Assembly (NCBI GenBank): GCA_951217055.1
Contig: OX578278.1
Coordinates: 29,959,105 to 30,023,104, forward strand
Direction: 5' to 3'
Length of the DNA: 64,000 bases
Origin: Gerris lacustris
Lineage: Eukaryota; Arthropoda; Insecta; Hemiptera; Gerridae
Part shown: positions 42,333-57,505 of the stretch, one piece after another
Layout of the letters: every line of letters begins with the position of its first letter
How positions within the stretch are numbered: the first letter of the stretch is position 1
The notes under the pieces: generated by a model
What the model was told of the DNA's origin: nothing
The model's database searches: none
Seen by the model: the letters and a program-made list of their open reading frames with translations, nothing else
Translations under genes and position numbers: made by a program

Positions 42333-42673
42333 GGGGGGTGACACACTTCGCCACCTGGGTGGCGCTACCCGGTCGTCTATGAGAATAGACGGAACCTGTC
42401 ACACGAGGTGGCACTTTACGCTCGGCCGTCCGACGGTCTAGCCGCCACCCACAGGTGGCGCCACCCGGTCAGCCCATTGTTTTCAATTGAGCCTGTCACA
42501 CGTCGCCACCCAAGTCACGCCACTCAGCCCCTACTCCTTCAATCAAATATAGGGGAAATCAAATCTGGGGCTGACTGCATCCCTCATTTAAGTAGGTGGT
42601 GCAAGTCAGGTGGCGGGAGCAAGTGGCATCAACCAGGTGGGCGCCACCCAGGTGGCGAAGTGTGTCACTACCC
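42333..42673. mobile_element. GC-rich MITE with perfect 28-bp inverted repeats
   Basis: Left end GGGGG then GTGACACACTTCGCCACCTG plus GGTGGCGC; the right end is its exact reverse complement for 28 bases (42641-42668), then TACCC. TA sits at both borders (42331-42332 and 42674-42675), so a TA target duplication is possible. The inside repeats pieces of the ends (CCTGTCACACG, GCCGCCACCCACAGGTGGCG) and is far more GC-rich than its flanks. No transposase is present. The superfamily is not certain; TA borders and a GGG start allow Tc1/mariner-like or Harbinger-like origins. Confidence 0.88.
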
Positions 42674-44036
42674 TACTTGACAAAACAGTAATTTAGTAAT
42701 ACTGACTTCCCATACCGAATTTCAACCCTTAGAGGGGGAATCAATGATGAGAGGATGATTTTATCATTATACGTTTATGTTATATTCTGAACTTTAGAGG
42801 AAATTCTAGATGGTATACAAAGGAAAACTCTAACAACACATAATAATTGTGTATTTTTACTTTTTATTTAGTTATATATTTTAAAAATGTTATCTATGAA
42901 GTAAAGAAAGCTAGTTTTTCTTGTGTTTATTTCTTTTTTAGTTTATAATAAAAAGGAACAGTTTTTGTTTCTCGAGTAATAATTTTAATTTGAAGTATAG
43001 TGATGTGTTGGTGTGTTTGTGTGAAGACGATTATAACTTGGTGCCGAGATGAAAGAATAGAGCCAAGTTAAGGTGTTTGTAGAGAGTTTGGACTAGGGCC
43101 GACACACTGCTCCGCAATATTTTCTTTGTTATGCAAATATGATTTAAATCTCTCGTCGGAAAATTGTTGCCATCTAGCAGCGCTAAAATTTCAACCTCTT
43201 TTTTCTTACAACTCCTAAATCTGTTTTACTTTCCTTTTATTTTCTTTATTGTATTTTTTTTCTTTTCTAGAATAAAGAAAGTATATATTTATTGTTTAAT
43301 TTATTCAAGTTCCTAGGGGTTTTGCTTATTTTGTTTATTTCTAAATCTCTACAATCTATTATTATTTTTTTTTTTTGTATGGAGAAAACTTTAGAAGGAA
43401 AGAGTATCGATTTACATAGAAGATACATTTTTTTAATAACTTCGCTGTTTTCTTATTAAACTAGTTTATGTTTCCACTTCATAGGTTAGTTGACTCGTGC
43501 AAACAAGTAATGTTATAAATATAATGAAAAGCATAGGAGTAGAAAGAAGTTTTAGAGGAATTGTCCTTTCCAATATTATCCGCACAAGGTTGCAATTAAA
43601 CTTTTAGAGAAAGTAATTTTATCTGCCCAACAAATTGTAATTTTATCTGCCCAACAAATTGTAAATATAGAGATGGTCTATATGTTAGAATAAAATAAAA
43701 AAATTAAACTTTTGGGATTTTACTGTCAGTTTTTCGGCTCCAGCTACTTGTGTGCTAATTTTCAAGTTTCCAGCTATTCTTGAAGTAACTTTTAATTTTG
43801 ATGATAAGTGAGTGAGTAAGTGAGTCAGTAACAAAAATGTCAAACTTTGAAACTCTCCCTTGTTGAAAAGGCTGGATATTTTTACCGTGTCCTTCCTAAG
43901 CTACTTAAGTTTAATCTGTTTCAAATTTCAAAACCACATGTTAAGAGGAAGCAGAGATGTGAGGGTGAATGGGTTTGTAATGATACACACTGCATGCTTA
44001 CTAACTTGGCTTGCGCACTACCGTGCGCTCAGATAG
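42674..44036. other. AT-rich, no gene seen
   Basis: A short duplication at 43619; nothing else recognised. Confidence 0.5.
43619..43668 (+). repeat. 25-base tandem duplication
   Basis: AATTTTATCTGCCCAACAAA plus TTGTA occurs twice in a row without change. Confidence 0.9.
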
Positions 44037-44152
44037 AGTAATTAGTAAATAAACTATATAATATAAATATAGTAATTATTAATTAAATGATATAATATAA
44101 ATAGAGTAATTAGTAAATAAACTATATAATATAGAGTAATTAGTAAATAAAA
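44037..44152 (+). repeat. Minisatellite, ~33-base unit, about 3.5 copies
   Basis: Units of GTAATTAGTAAATAAACTAT plus ATAATATAAATA(G), slightly diverged. Confidence 0.85.
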
Positions 44153-46112
<1,960 letters not shown>

Positions 46113-46449
46113 TTAATAATAATAATAATAATTTATTTTAACCAATATACATTAAAATGCAGATTCTGATATACACAGTTTTTAAGATTTAGATAGCCTA
46201 TATACTTACTAGTGATTAAACTTGGTATTTTCTCTGTTTCTGTCTCCCGTGTTTAAATTGTTTGAATTATATGTCGCTGCCCGAAGGTTGAGTTTTCATA
46301 TTTCTCTAGTAAGAGTGGATGTTGCCAAATGGCGAGATTCTAGCGTAACTTTCTCTTGTTTAGTTCTCTTCGGTTCCTAGGTTTGAGAATACATTACACG
46401 CTAAATAATGGGATTATCTAACGTTTCGCGCAGAGAAAGGTTTATATCT

Positions 46450-46519
46450 GGCTTAGCTTAGTTGGTAGAGCATCACACTGGAAATGTGAAGGCCCGTGGT
46501 TCAAGTCGAGTATAGCCGA
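46450..46519 (+). pseudogene. tRNA-like sequence 1 (anticodon loop CTGGAAA)
   Basis: D-arm GCTTAGTTGGTAGAGC, a perfect 5-bp anticodon stem TCACA/TGTGA around CTGGAAA (anticodon GGA if read normally), short variable loop, and T-arm-like GTGGTTCAAGTC. Acceptor pairing is poor. A GGA (Ser) tRNA should have a long variable arm, which is absent, so this is more likely a SINE head or tRNA pseudogene than a working gene. Confidence 0.55.
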
Positions 46520-47210
46520 ACCATCTTTACTGGAACCAACTCAGGGCTCTTTAGACCCTCCTCTGTTATCCTTTTAATGATACTTTAAGTATATAAACAT
46601 GTGTTTATAGGTAATATAAACATTTTATCTCTGTTTAGGTGCATAGAAAGTGATTCTTTTCGTAGCTGTATTCATTGCACATGCGCGTTTCATAATTTGC
46701 GTTCACGTTCACGATTTGCGTGTTTGTTTACATTTAACAAAACTAATTTGCTAACTGTTTTTTCAAGTTTTTAGTGATAAACAATGTATATTTAATGATT
46801 TTCTGTATTTATTATGAAAATCCAACAATCGTAGATAAAGTACGGTACGCAAATCGTAAGAAAACTGCATTTTGCTTTGCTCGTGTGGCTTTACTACCCT
46901 CGCTGTCACTCGCGTGTAAACTCCACACGCGCATGCAAAATGCTACTTTCCGCACTAGACGCGTAATGTACTATTAAATTATAAATTCAATTTTTAAGTT
47001 TTTGGTAGTTTTCATACTACGGAAAGTTTAAATTTTAATTTGAATCAAATTATAATTATTATTAAAGGTACTAATTGAGTACTTTATAATTATAAGCGTT
47101 AATTCTCGGTTTAGTTCTAATGTCATAAATATTGACTGTCTAAATGTGTATGAATATTGAAAGCTTAGATTCGGGACTAGTTATCGATTACGGCAGTGAA
47201 AAATCATTCT

Positions 47211-47287
47211 CCTGCGTAGCTTAGTTGGTAAGAGCATCTGTACTGGAAATACAGGAGACCCGTGGTTCAAATCCCGGCGTGTGAGTG
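47211..47287 (+). pseudogene. tRNA-like sequence 2 (same anticodon loop)
   Basis: GTAGCTTAGTTGGTAAGAGC, a 6-bp stem TCTGTA/TACAGG around CTGGAAA, and CGTGGTTCAAATCCCGG. The acceptor TCCTGCG pairs with CGTGTGA at six of seven positions. It is bracketed by CAGTGAAAAATCATTCTC and GAGTGAATTTTTCACTG, which are inverted copies of each other. It has one extra D-loop base and an imperfect T-stem. The unit is a tRNA-like hairpin inside a larger inverted repeat. Confidence 0.55.
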
Positions 47288-49328
47288 AATTTTTCACTGT
47301 CTGTTTCCCGTAGTTAATAATAATTATAATTTCGTTTCGGTTTATATTAAATTATAGTTCATTACAAACTGAACCAGAAATAAAAATTTCACTCCTTTAC
47401 CTAGATAAGTTCTTAAGATATTATATGAGTCTAAAGTTTGATACTTTGACACTCACTGACAGACTCATTAAAATTCTAAGGTACTTCTAGCGATCCTAGA
47501 AACTTAAAATTTTGTTTATAGGTAGAGTTTAATGTACAAAGAAAGGAAAAAATTAAAAATGCATTTATGCTGGTTCTTTGCCCATTTGATTTTTCGCAGC
47601 TGATTATTTTATTCATATGTTTCGATTTAAACTGAAATGGCACTTTAATGAATAATAACAAAAGCGTGTGAGTCTTTTCAAAACAACGCACCTCCTTGTC
47701 GGACCCTATAGTATATAATAATCTTATTTTGATGAAATTATGCTCAGACCTTTTTAAGCTGAAAGTCTTAGAAGAGTTTGTTCACCTGTATAATCGGCCC
47801 AGCCATTTCAAGATAGCGGTCATTTGAGAAGTTATTTTAGGTATAACTTTTAAACCATTAATTATAATGACGTGAAAGAAAAAACATTTATTGCCCAGAC
47901 GCAATGAACTTACTCCGAAGTCTAGCTAAATCTTCAACCATCTTCCCTTAGCAACAAGAGAACTAAATAATTATGCTAAATACAAAAAAGAAGTAATACA
48001 TTGGCTCACATCTTCCACCACCAACAACAGAAAAAACAAAAACTAGTTCTTATAATTATGATATTAATACTAATCCTTTCATACCACTAATTACTTAATT
48101 ATCCTCTCAATTTCATTTTCTGATCTTTTATACTTAATCGTACACTTATTAACTTTAATTTTAAACTCTTAGTTTTAATTTCTACGAGTATTATCATTTT
48201 ATTCTAATTCTATATTATTTATTATTTCTATTATTATTTTATTTTAATTCTATAATATTTATTATTTCTATTATTTTGTAAATCTAACTATGTAAACAAG
48301 CACTGATATATATTATAAGGAAATCTTATGTAAAATATAGTATACTAGTATTGAACATGTTTATACATAAATTGGGAATATGTGTGTATATAGATGTGGA
48401 TATGTTTTTATACTAATCCATATCTATATGTACATTTATATTTCCAAAGGTGAAAACTGAATCGCGCTCAAGCTTAGGCTTATGTGGCCAGTAAGCAAAT
48501 CTAGCTCTAAGGCTCAAATTCGATGTAAAATATAATGTAAAATTATATATTTTACACTGTATTTTTATTTTAAATAAATAAATAACTGTTCTCAAGATAT
48601 TATATTTTTAAGATTTTGGGAAGACAAAATCTTACAAAATGTACAACAAATTCTTAAATAACCGTTATTTTTCACGCCGGTGATTATTCGGAGTCATTGC
48701 TGGACAAAGCTGTAAACTTAAGTAGAACCTTAGACAAAACTGTAGAGCAATGAATATAATTATTGCTTAGCATAAGTTAAAGAAAAAAAAAAAAAACTTA
48801 CGAGAGCAATGGTTCAACCAAAAGGTTAGCAAGGGAGATAAAATGGGGAGTTCCCGTTTTCTATTTGGGAAGTCCTGATCAACTTATCATTGGGTTATCA
48901 GAACGACTGATGTGATCATCAGTGTGAACAATGTCTCACATCTTTGGCATTCCAACTCACCAGATTTTTCGGTCTTTAGACCTCGGGTTGAGATGGTGGT
49001 GTTGCCAGACCGACTTAGTTTCTGGTAATGTTGAGGGTTTCAATTATTTCATCATAATGATTACTAGAGTTGGGGGTGTACATGAAGGGGGGGGGGGGTG
49101 TCTAGAATATTACATTTCTGAGGTAGTTAGTAGCCCGTGTTATCATCTGGGAGGGTAGAAATATTGCAAGCCCATTGTTTCAGTTAATTGAATTGCATTC
49201 ATAAACAATCTTCTGCCAATTATAACGTTGTCAGTTATGCTCAATTAAAGATGCCAATAACAGATGGCTTGCCTCTAATAAACCCTACCAATAAATTAAT
49301 TCACTAATATAATAATATATTTGAGTGT

Positions 49329-49331
<3 letters not shown>
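47288..49331. other. No gene seen
   Basis: A diffuse dispersed repeat at 47745-47880, AT-rich 47900-48640, and a short motif GATCATCAGTGTGAACAATG at 48914 shared with 38473. Confidence 0.45.
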
Positions 49332-49416
<85 letters not shown>

Positions 49417-49423
49417 GTATATA

Positions 49424-49497
<74 letters not shown>

Positions 49498-49503
49498 CAC
49501 ATG
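49332..49503. repeat. (TA)n with short AC end
   Basis: Two long TA blocks are separated by TTTATATATATGTA-type interruptions and followed by GTACACACACAT. Confidence 0.97.
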
Positions 49504-50024
49504 ATATAACTCTCGACCGCGAATATTACACAAAACAACGGAACACAAAATTCTCATAACATCCGCCTTTCGGAGTTTTGAATTTCACGGATATGTGTGA
49601 ATAGAGCCATGATTTTGACTGACACTGAACGTTGACGTTCTGATTTTGATTAGTTACCGAACTGTGACTTGACTGATGTGACTGAATTAACCTTAACCAA
49701 TTATAATTGTAGCAGTAAACGGCTTTTTTTTAAGTTATAGAATAAGAATTGATTTGTATATTCTGCGTCGGCTCTAGGGGCAAGCGAGCCGGTTAATGGC
49801 ACGTGACGCTGTAGTATTCCGAAATAATGTAGTCCTGCAACTAGATATCTTGAGAATTAATTTAATTATATCAAATTAATTAATATATTAATCTTTTAAT
49901 AGTTGTAGAACTAATCCTAGGATAATTATTTATTTTTTAAAATGAAAAAGTTTTTCATCCCTGAACATAACCCTTTTTTCTCAAAGATATATTTTTGAGT
50001 TATCTAATTCTAGTGTGTGTAAGT

Positions 50025-50031
50025 GTATATA

Positions 50032-50119
<88 letters not shown>
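50025..50119. repeat. (TA)n microsatellite
   Basis: GTGTGTAAG precedes TATATATATATG and then an uninterrupted TA run. Confidence 0.97.
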
Positions 50120-50123
<4 letters not shown>

Positions 50124-52020
50124 TATGTTATAATTATTTACTTATTTATTTATATATGAGAGTGTAAGTGAAAAGGAGAGTGGATGTTCCATATTTAATT
50201 AGGGGGAATGTATCACAGGGGTGGGATCGTGGGGTTGGAGAAACAGTCATCAATAACGGGCCGCTAACGGCCGGCCGAGATGAGCTGATAATAGGCTCGT
50301 AGGTTAACGGCCCTCTGCCCTCTGTAAAACATAATTAAATTCACGGTAAGGGCGAGTTTTCAAGGTGGGGGCATCGCATGAAAAATATGGTTGACACGGA
50401 GTTGGGGGTGTGCCTGAGGGGACTGCTCTTCCCCCACACTGTTTTAAATCTGCTAGAGATGAATTTGTATTGTCCTCTCTGCACTTCGCACCATTGTTTT
50501 ATTTTATTTCTCTGTTAAAAGTAGCTGATTCAACAATAACTTCTATGTTAAATTACCATGCTTCAGATAACGGATGATAACGGAAAATAAAAAATATTTC
50601 TAAAATCCATTTAATTGATTTTTATTTTTAACCAAAGTTAAACCTTATTTTGATTTGCGATCATGTTTGTTTAAGAAACTATTTGAGTTATTAAAGAAAA
50701 ACTACTATTTTTGTGACTAAATATAAAGTAAATTGTAAAAACAATCTTTTTATATGACCTGTAAAATCACTTGAGTTAAAAAGAAAATTGTCCTAACAAA
50801 TGCATTTTTGTTTTTGTTTTCAGGTTTGTTTTCATTTACCCAATAGCTTTATTTAATATTTGTGTGAATTAGGAATATTAAGAGTACCAAGACTGATCGT
50901 AGCAACACTGATGGTGACAACACTGAGTATAGAGAGTTTAAACCTTTTTCTTGACTTGTTAAAAATAATAGCATATGTTCGGCACTATTTGTGTATGTTT
51001 ACTACTAATGTAAATGACTAAATACTATGTAGACATTCAATAAAACTTCACTGTGAGATACATTCAACCACTTGCTCCTCTTTACATCTATTTATAACAT
51101 GGGATGGGGTCCTACATTTAATTAGGTGGATAAGCTTGACTTGTACAATTCATCAATAAGGGAGTATCAAATATTGGACAATATATGGGTTCAGACCACT
51201 CTCACCCATCCATCACTTGTCTGATGATTTTAAAGCAAATTGTTGACGCTTTGTTATTGTGATCTGAAACTAAACCAATTATTTTAAATTTTTTATCGGT
51301 CTTGTGTACGAGGTGGTAATATGATTAGTGACGCTATGGGATAGAGAGGCGAACGGTCGGAGTTTTCGAGGTTGTAAACAGTTCATTTGACTTGTTAATG
51401 TCGTTTCCATTCTAATAGGTTTAAATTGCGCTTGTAAATCTAGATAGTTTAAAACAAAATGTAAGTCGCCGACAGTTCATTAGTCCCTTTGTAACTAGAT
51501 TACTTGACGTAGTCGAAGCTTGGAGCTGTGACGCAGGTGTCTGTCGCCGCCTCGAGGTTCGTCCTGTTAGAACCGCAGCCGGGAACGGGTCCGGGGGGGG
51601 GGGGGGGGTATTTGGTTGATTAGTGGCTTGCTCGGGTCGGACCCCACCTGGGGTTCTCGTTCCGTATTTCAGTTGGAACAACCGGCTTGGAAAATCCGTC
51701 CGATAGATTATAATCCCGGCAACTCTCTGCGACCTACAATTGCCGAGTGAGAAAGTTAGACTGTGACTAAAGGCTTTCATTCCCTATCTGTCTTGGAGGA
51801 AAGTTGCCCTTTCGACAGATCGATACAGATTTGGTATCGGAGTCTAATCTCGAACACCTCCCTCTTCCATTCTCGTTCCACTACATAAATGCGTAGTTTC
51901 GTGTTTGCCTTCAAAACTTTTCCTATGATTGGTCTGAGGAACTTCTAATGGTCGCTATTTAATGTTTTGATTAATTGATACGAACGTAGTGAAATAAAAC
52001 TAATCACCATGTTGAATTAT
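50120..52020. other. No gene seen; GC-richer block with G16
   Basis: 51300-51900 is GC-richer, with G16 at 51593 and a 119-codon minus-strand frame of no recognised family. It lies 0.5-1.1 kb upstream of the Ig exon. Confidence 0.45.
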
Positions 52021-52110
52021 AATGCTGACATGTGTAATGTGTCGTAATTCTGACATATGTGGTAATGCTGACATTGTGGTAATGCTAACATACGTGGTAA
52101 TGCTGACAAT
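52021..52110 (+). repeat. Minisatellite, ~20-base unit, about 5 copies
   Basis: Units of GGTAATGCTGACATAYGT with small changes, ending about 300 bases upstream of the Ig exon. Confidence 0.8.
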
Positions 52111-52410
52111 TATGGCGTCGAGTCAGTCAGAACTTTGCATTCTTTTTTATCCTTTTACATACCGACCAGCGTCATGTCAATTCAAATTAACAAACAAATC
52201 AATGAAGTGTGTATAGAAATGTCTAAAACGGCGAACAAGTTGAGAGCTTGTTGTGTAATAGCTGGTCGATTTTTTTTTTCAAATGTTTTTGATTTTTAAT
52301 GTGAGGAAAATCATTTCAATTTATTTGTCCTGTCGAGACTAAAATCTTATTTTCGTCCTTTGTGATCCATAGCTTAAGTGTTTGTGTCTAATTGGTATTT
52401 TTTGGTGATG

Positions 52411-52426
52411 TTCGCAGGGAACGCAG
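52411..52426 (+). other. Tandem 3' splice acceptors before the Ig exon
   Basis: Two AG acceptors lie nine bases apart, TTCGCAG ending at 52417 and ACGCAG ending at 52426. Both keep the phase. Use of the second would drop three residues just upstream of the conserved Ig start. The upstream pyrimidine content is modest and T-rich (52388-52405), so the choice of acceptor is not certain from sequence alone. Confidence 0.45.
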
Positions 52427-52522
52427 GAGCGACACCGGCCCCCAGGTTCGTGACACGAGGTCATACTTACAGAGTTGTTATTGGAGACACACTGGTTCTA
52501 CCCTGCGAAGTAGAAAATTTAG
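52418..52522 (+). CDS. klg: Internal exon of a Klingon-type Ig-superfamily adhesion protein (start of Ig domain 1)
   Basis: One internal exon, 105 bases. It reads in one open frame as (G)NAGATPAPRFVT followed by RGHTYRVVIGDTLVLPCEV and ENL(G). The segment RGHTYR..GDTLVLPC.VENLG is the hallmark A-B strand region of the first Ig domain of insect Klingon (and the close relatives CG7166 and CG34353). The Cys codon at 52504-52506 would be the first half of the Ig disulfide. The exon is flanked by an acceptor (TTCGCAG ending at 52417) and a donor (TTAG|GTAAAT, intron from 52523), with phase 1 at both ends. Klingon is a GPI-anchored homophilic adhesion protein of neurons, used in photoreceptor development and memory in Drosophila; that role is family knowledge. 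The next exon should begin near FVLLWRRG but was not found downstream in the window. Family membership is firm; the exact paralogue is less so. Confidence 0.8.
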
Positions 52523-52635
52523 GTAAATATTAAACCTCCATGTATTTATATAAATAAAAAAATTAGTGTAATTTACTTTGTTTCTCTTCAGTTTATTTCT
52601 TTAAACAACACGGGTTGAGTTTTGGGACAATATTA

Positions 52636-53169
52636 AATTGGCTACCAATTATTATTGTGACCAATTAGCTTCCGTCTTGTACTTGTACTTCCTATGTTTT
52701 TGTTTTGTTTTTACGACCCATAATTGTCAAATTTATTAGTTCTTCTATTTAGTCCTTTTGTTATAAATCTGTCAAAATTGTTTTGTTTCTTTACACGACT
52801 GAAAGTATCAATTTAGCAATCTAGCAATTTACTTAAAAATTGGATAAATACTTTTAAAAATATAGAATATAGATGTTAATAAAATAAAGCCTTTGTACGT
52901 ATGTAAAAGAGAAACCAATTGGCACAGAACTATGAGACCAACATGGGCTAATTATGCGGCCTACCCTCCAATTTTCATTAAAAATGGATAAGTATTTTTT
53001 AAGATATGGAGATAACAAAAATGTTGAATGACAGACTGACCGAGAGGCAGACTTAAGACCTAGAAATATTCCCTGATGTCTGAAACCGATTTCTGTCTTG
53101 AAATGATTGAATTGACATAAACTACTTTCGTTCTTCAGAACGAACGCAATGCTTACCGTACCTTCAGTA
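52636..53169 (-). repeat. Family A copy just downstream of the Ig exon
   Basis: Minus-strand core at 52960-53169: CTTACTGAAGGTACGGTAAG head, GTTCTGAAGAACGAAA, GACAGAAATCGGTTTCAGAC, ATCAGGGAATATTTC. The low-coordinate part carries AAAGTATCAATTTAGCAA and TCTGTCAAAATTGTTTTG modules and a degenerate end. It begins about 110 bases inside the intron. Confidence 0.65.
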
Positions 53170-53436
53170 AGCTCAGAATCATAAGAATAATGGTGGGATA
53201 AAAAATAGTAGAGTATAATTAAAAATAGTTTTATTTAAATAAAGAAGAATGGTTGGGAGGAATATAAAATCTTGTCTTTTTGTTGTCTATTGTTCATAAA
53301 CAGTTTTTTTTCTAAATTTTAGAGGGCCCCCTATTTGTTAAAGCAAAATCAGTTTTCACTTTTTAAATTAAATCATGTAATACTCTCTCATATGGATTTT
53401 TTTGACATTATCATGTCTAGGCTATGGCACATGGCA

Positions 53437-53492
53437 CATTAACTCGAAAAGCGTTACTAAAAATCGACACCAAAAAGCGTTACACGTGTAAT
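53437..53492 (+). repeat. CGTTAC-type short repeat, left cluster
   Basis: AAAAGCGTTACTAAAAATCG then ACACCAAAAAGCGTTACACG. The same motif recurs at 53997-54069. Confidence 0.75.
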
Positions 53493-53996
53493 AGGGAGTT
53501 AGCAGGATATAGGAGGTGTTCAATCAAGTCTCTTGGTAAGGCCTCCCCCTACTGCGCTTGGTAGGGGCCTACCCACCCCTCCTCTCTCGATCGGCTACCT
53601 GCCCCTCGTCTCACTCTCATTGCTTCTCGTTAACGCTCCAGCAGTCGCTCGCGCGCCCCAATGGCGTCCCCCCCCCCCCCCAACAACAACTTCTATTCTA
53701 CTGCTCCGATTTGCACCGGTCAAACGCCATAACCCTTAGAATTTTATTCCTAATAAACTTAAATATGTACATAACATTTATTTTTTGCTTTATTATTTTT
53801 TTATTTTTGTTATACTATAATTTTTTCCATTTATAAAAAAATATGGGTGAAGAAGCTAAATGATTACTTCTTAATAAACTGGAAAAAAGAAAAGTACTTT
53901 CTTTCTTCTTGCTCAACATATGTTCGATTTAATTCCTAATTTACAAACGCAAGAACGCTCAATTTTTTTTGACATTTTTATGTTTTTACTTTGGCT

Positions 53997-54069
53997 CAAG
54001 CGTTACCAAAAAACGACACAAACAAGCGTTACACATGCGTTACCCAAAAACGACACCAAAAAACGTTAC
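53997..54069 (+). repeat. CGTTAC-type short repeat, right cluster
   Basis: CAAGCGTTACCAAAAAACGA, ACAAGCGTTACACATG, CGTTACCCAAAAACGACACC and AAAAAACGTTACATG: four tandem-like units in the same orientation as the left cluster. The ~500 bases between them include a GC-rich, C-tract-bearing stretch. Confidence 0.75.
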
Positions 54070-54500
54070 ATGAAAATGTCCCACTGTCTTGCAGACTCGT
54101 ATGCAAGCAATGTTTTAAATCAAAGAACGCATTTTCCATTTTTGAAATATATTTTTTTGTCTAAATCTGAAACATCAAAAAAGTTCAAAATTTCACAACA
54201 ATTTATATAACAGCAAAATTAAAATATTACGAAACTACATTATTAACTTAATAAGTTTAATAAAATAACTTTGTTGTAAGACTTTTACTTATTAATATTC
54301 TGTTGATTTCATTTTTAATTTGATGTCTCACACAATCTTACTTTCTCTCGAGATTTCTCTTTGAAACTGTCAGTTCACTAGGAAAATGAAAAACGACAAT
54401 TTCCAAGAAAATGAAATTCAGAATAAACGGAATTTTTTTCTTTTTCTTATGCCTTTACTTTTTTCTTCGTATATAGTAACCTATTTTTGAATCCTTCCAG

Positions 54501-55792
<1,292 letters not shown>

Positions 55793-56111
55793 CAAATCTC
55801 GGAAACAAGATTTTTCCCGGGAAAACGGCTTTTAGATTTTATTTAGGGTTTTAGCGCCAACAAATTTGGAGCTAAAATTCATTTCTCGATTTCACCTCGG
55901 GGTGATTTTTCTGATCGTGTATGCCAAATTTATTCAAAATCAGCCCAATAGTTTAGGTCCCACGCGTCTGCACAGATGACGGACAGACATTAATAATTAC
56001 ATTTTTGGTTTAGGCGACCTCAAAACGATAACGAAACAAGTGTAAATCTATCAAAATCTAAAATCAAATTTTCACGCCATCACATTACTTTCTTTTTATA
56101 TGAGAAAGTAT
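55793..56111 (+). repeat. Family B copy, shorter
   Basis: CAAGATTTTTCCCGGGAAAA, AATTTGGAGCTAAAATTCAT, TTCACCTCGGGGTGATT, GCGTCTGCACAGATGACGG, GCGACCTCAAAACG, TTCACGCCATCACATTACTT, TATGAGAAAGTA. About 75 bases of the middle are missing compared with 9779-10172. Confidence 0.75.
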
Positions 56112-56257
56112 AAGGGTAAACGACCACTAATACGACAAAAGTACCTGTAATGGTATTATAAAAAGTATTTAATTTTAAAAACAAGTTTTAAAAACAAACA
56201 ATTTTTTACTCTAATCTTAATTATTGTAAAAAAAGGTTAAAACTCCTCTCGTGCCAA

Positions 56258-56461
<204 letters not shown>

Positions 56462-57505
56462 ATTTCTATATTATAGCAATTAGTTTTATGTATGTATGTC
56501 TCTTTTTTATATTGGAGAGTTTGTTGTTGAAAATTCTTTATTGATTATTCAAATTGGGATGGGGGAGGGGTTAGTTTTTGCAGGAGCTTTTGTTTTTGAG
56601 TAGGTTTGTTGGTGTATGGATTGTTAAGTGATTAGGGCACGGTCGTTGTATCATTGGGTTTCCGTTTAAATGCATATCCCTGTCTACTGCTTGACTAGCA
56701 ATAGTAAGCCGCTGTATTATCCGCCGCGCCGCCTGGATCTGGAGTGCGTAAAATTCCATTGAAAATCAGGCAACTTCAACTCAATTTCGCATGCGTGGTG
56801 TTTTGGCGAGTGAAAACGAAATGTCACCGTTGTAGTCGGATGGTGTGACACCGATAAGAGTGTAGTAAATGGCATTTCATGGACGACTCGTAGCCGTGTG
56901 AGGCTCCCCCCCTGAGTAAATACCTACCGAGTTCCGGTTTCCATTGTTTTATTTTGAGATTGGTCCACGTTTTGCCGAGGCACTGCGATATGACAACGGT
57001 CTCTTGTTCTCTTCGTGTTTACAAATCCCAGCAATATCTTTTCTACATTGTTTGCTTTTTTGTGACTGCACTCTATTTACCGGGTGAGCAATACGTGAAT
57101 ATTTCAAACAAATGTAATACGTCTGCTTGAAACCGACAGTGTTCTTTAAATTTTCCTTTAGTTGCAGATTTAGTAGTAGTGGAAATAATTATCGGAAATA
57201 GTAAAATCGGACTATTCATAATGCTACGATTAGAAGTAAACTGAGAAAGAAATAGGATTTATACAGCTAATCGTGAGTCTTCTGGACTCGTTGTTTCCTA
57301 AAGCCACGGATAGATCTGATGATGTTCGCTGAACTGATGATTATATTACCTTTTTAATTAAAAAAATATACTTCCAGAAAAGACCTCAATCATAGTAGTT
57401 TTAAATCCGTTGTCGGGATTATTCACAAGAGTCAATTGCCAATCACTGCTGACGTATATTTTTCCTTCGAGGAGACAAGACTGCAGAAATCAGTTTCGAA
57501 GACAC

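Noticed and set aside
51421..51780. 119-codon minus-strand frame
   Set aside because: Crosses a G16 tract read as prolines; no recognised family and no acceptor or donor with good context.
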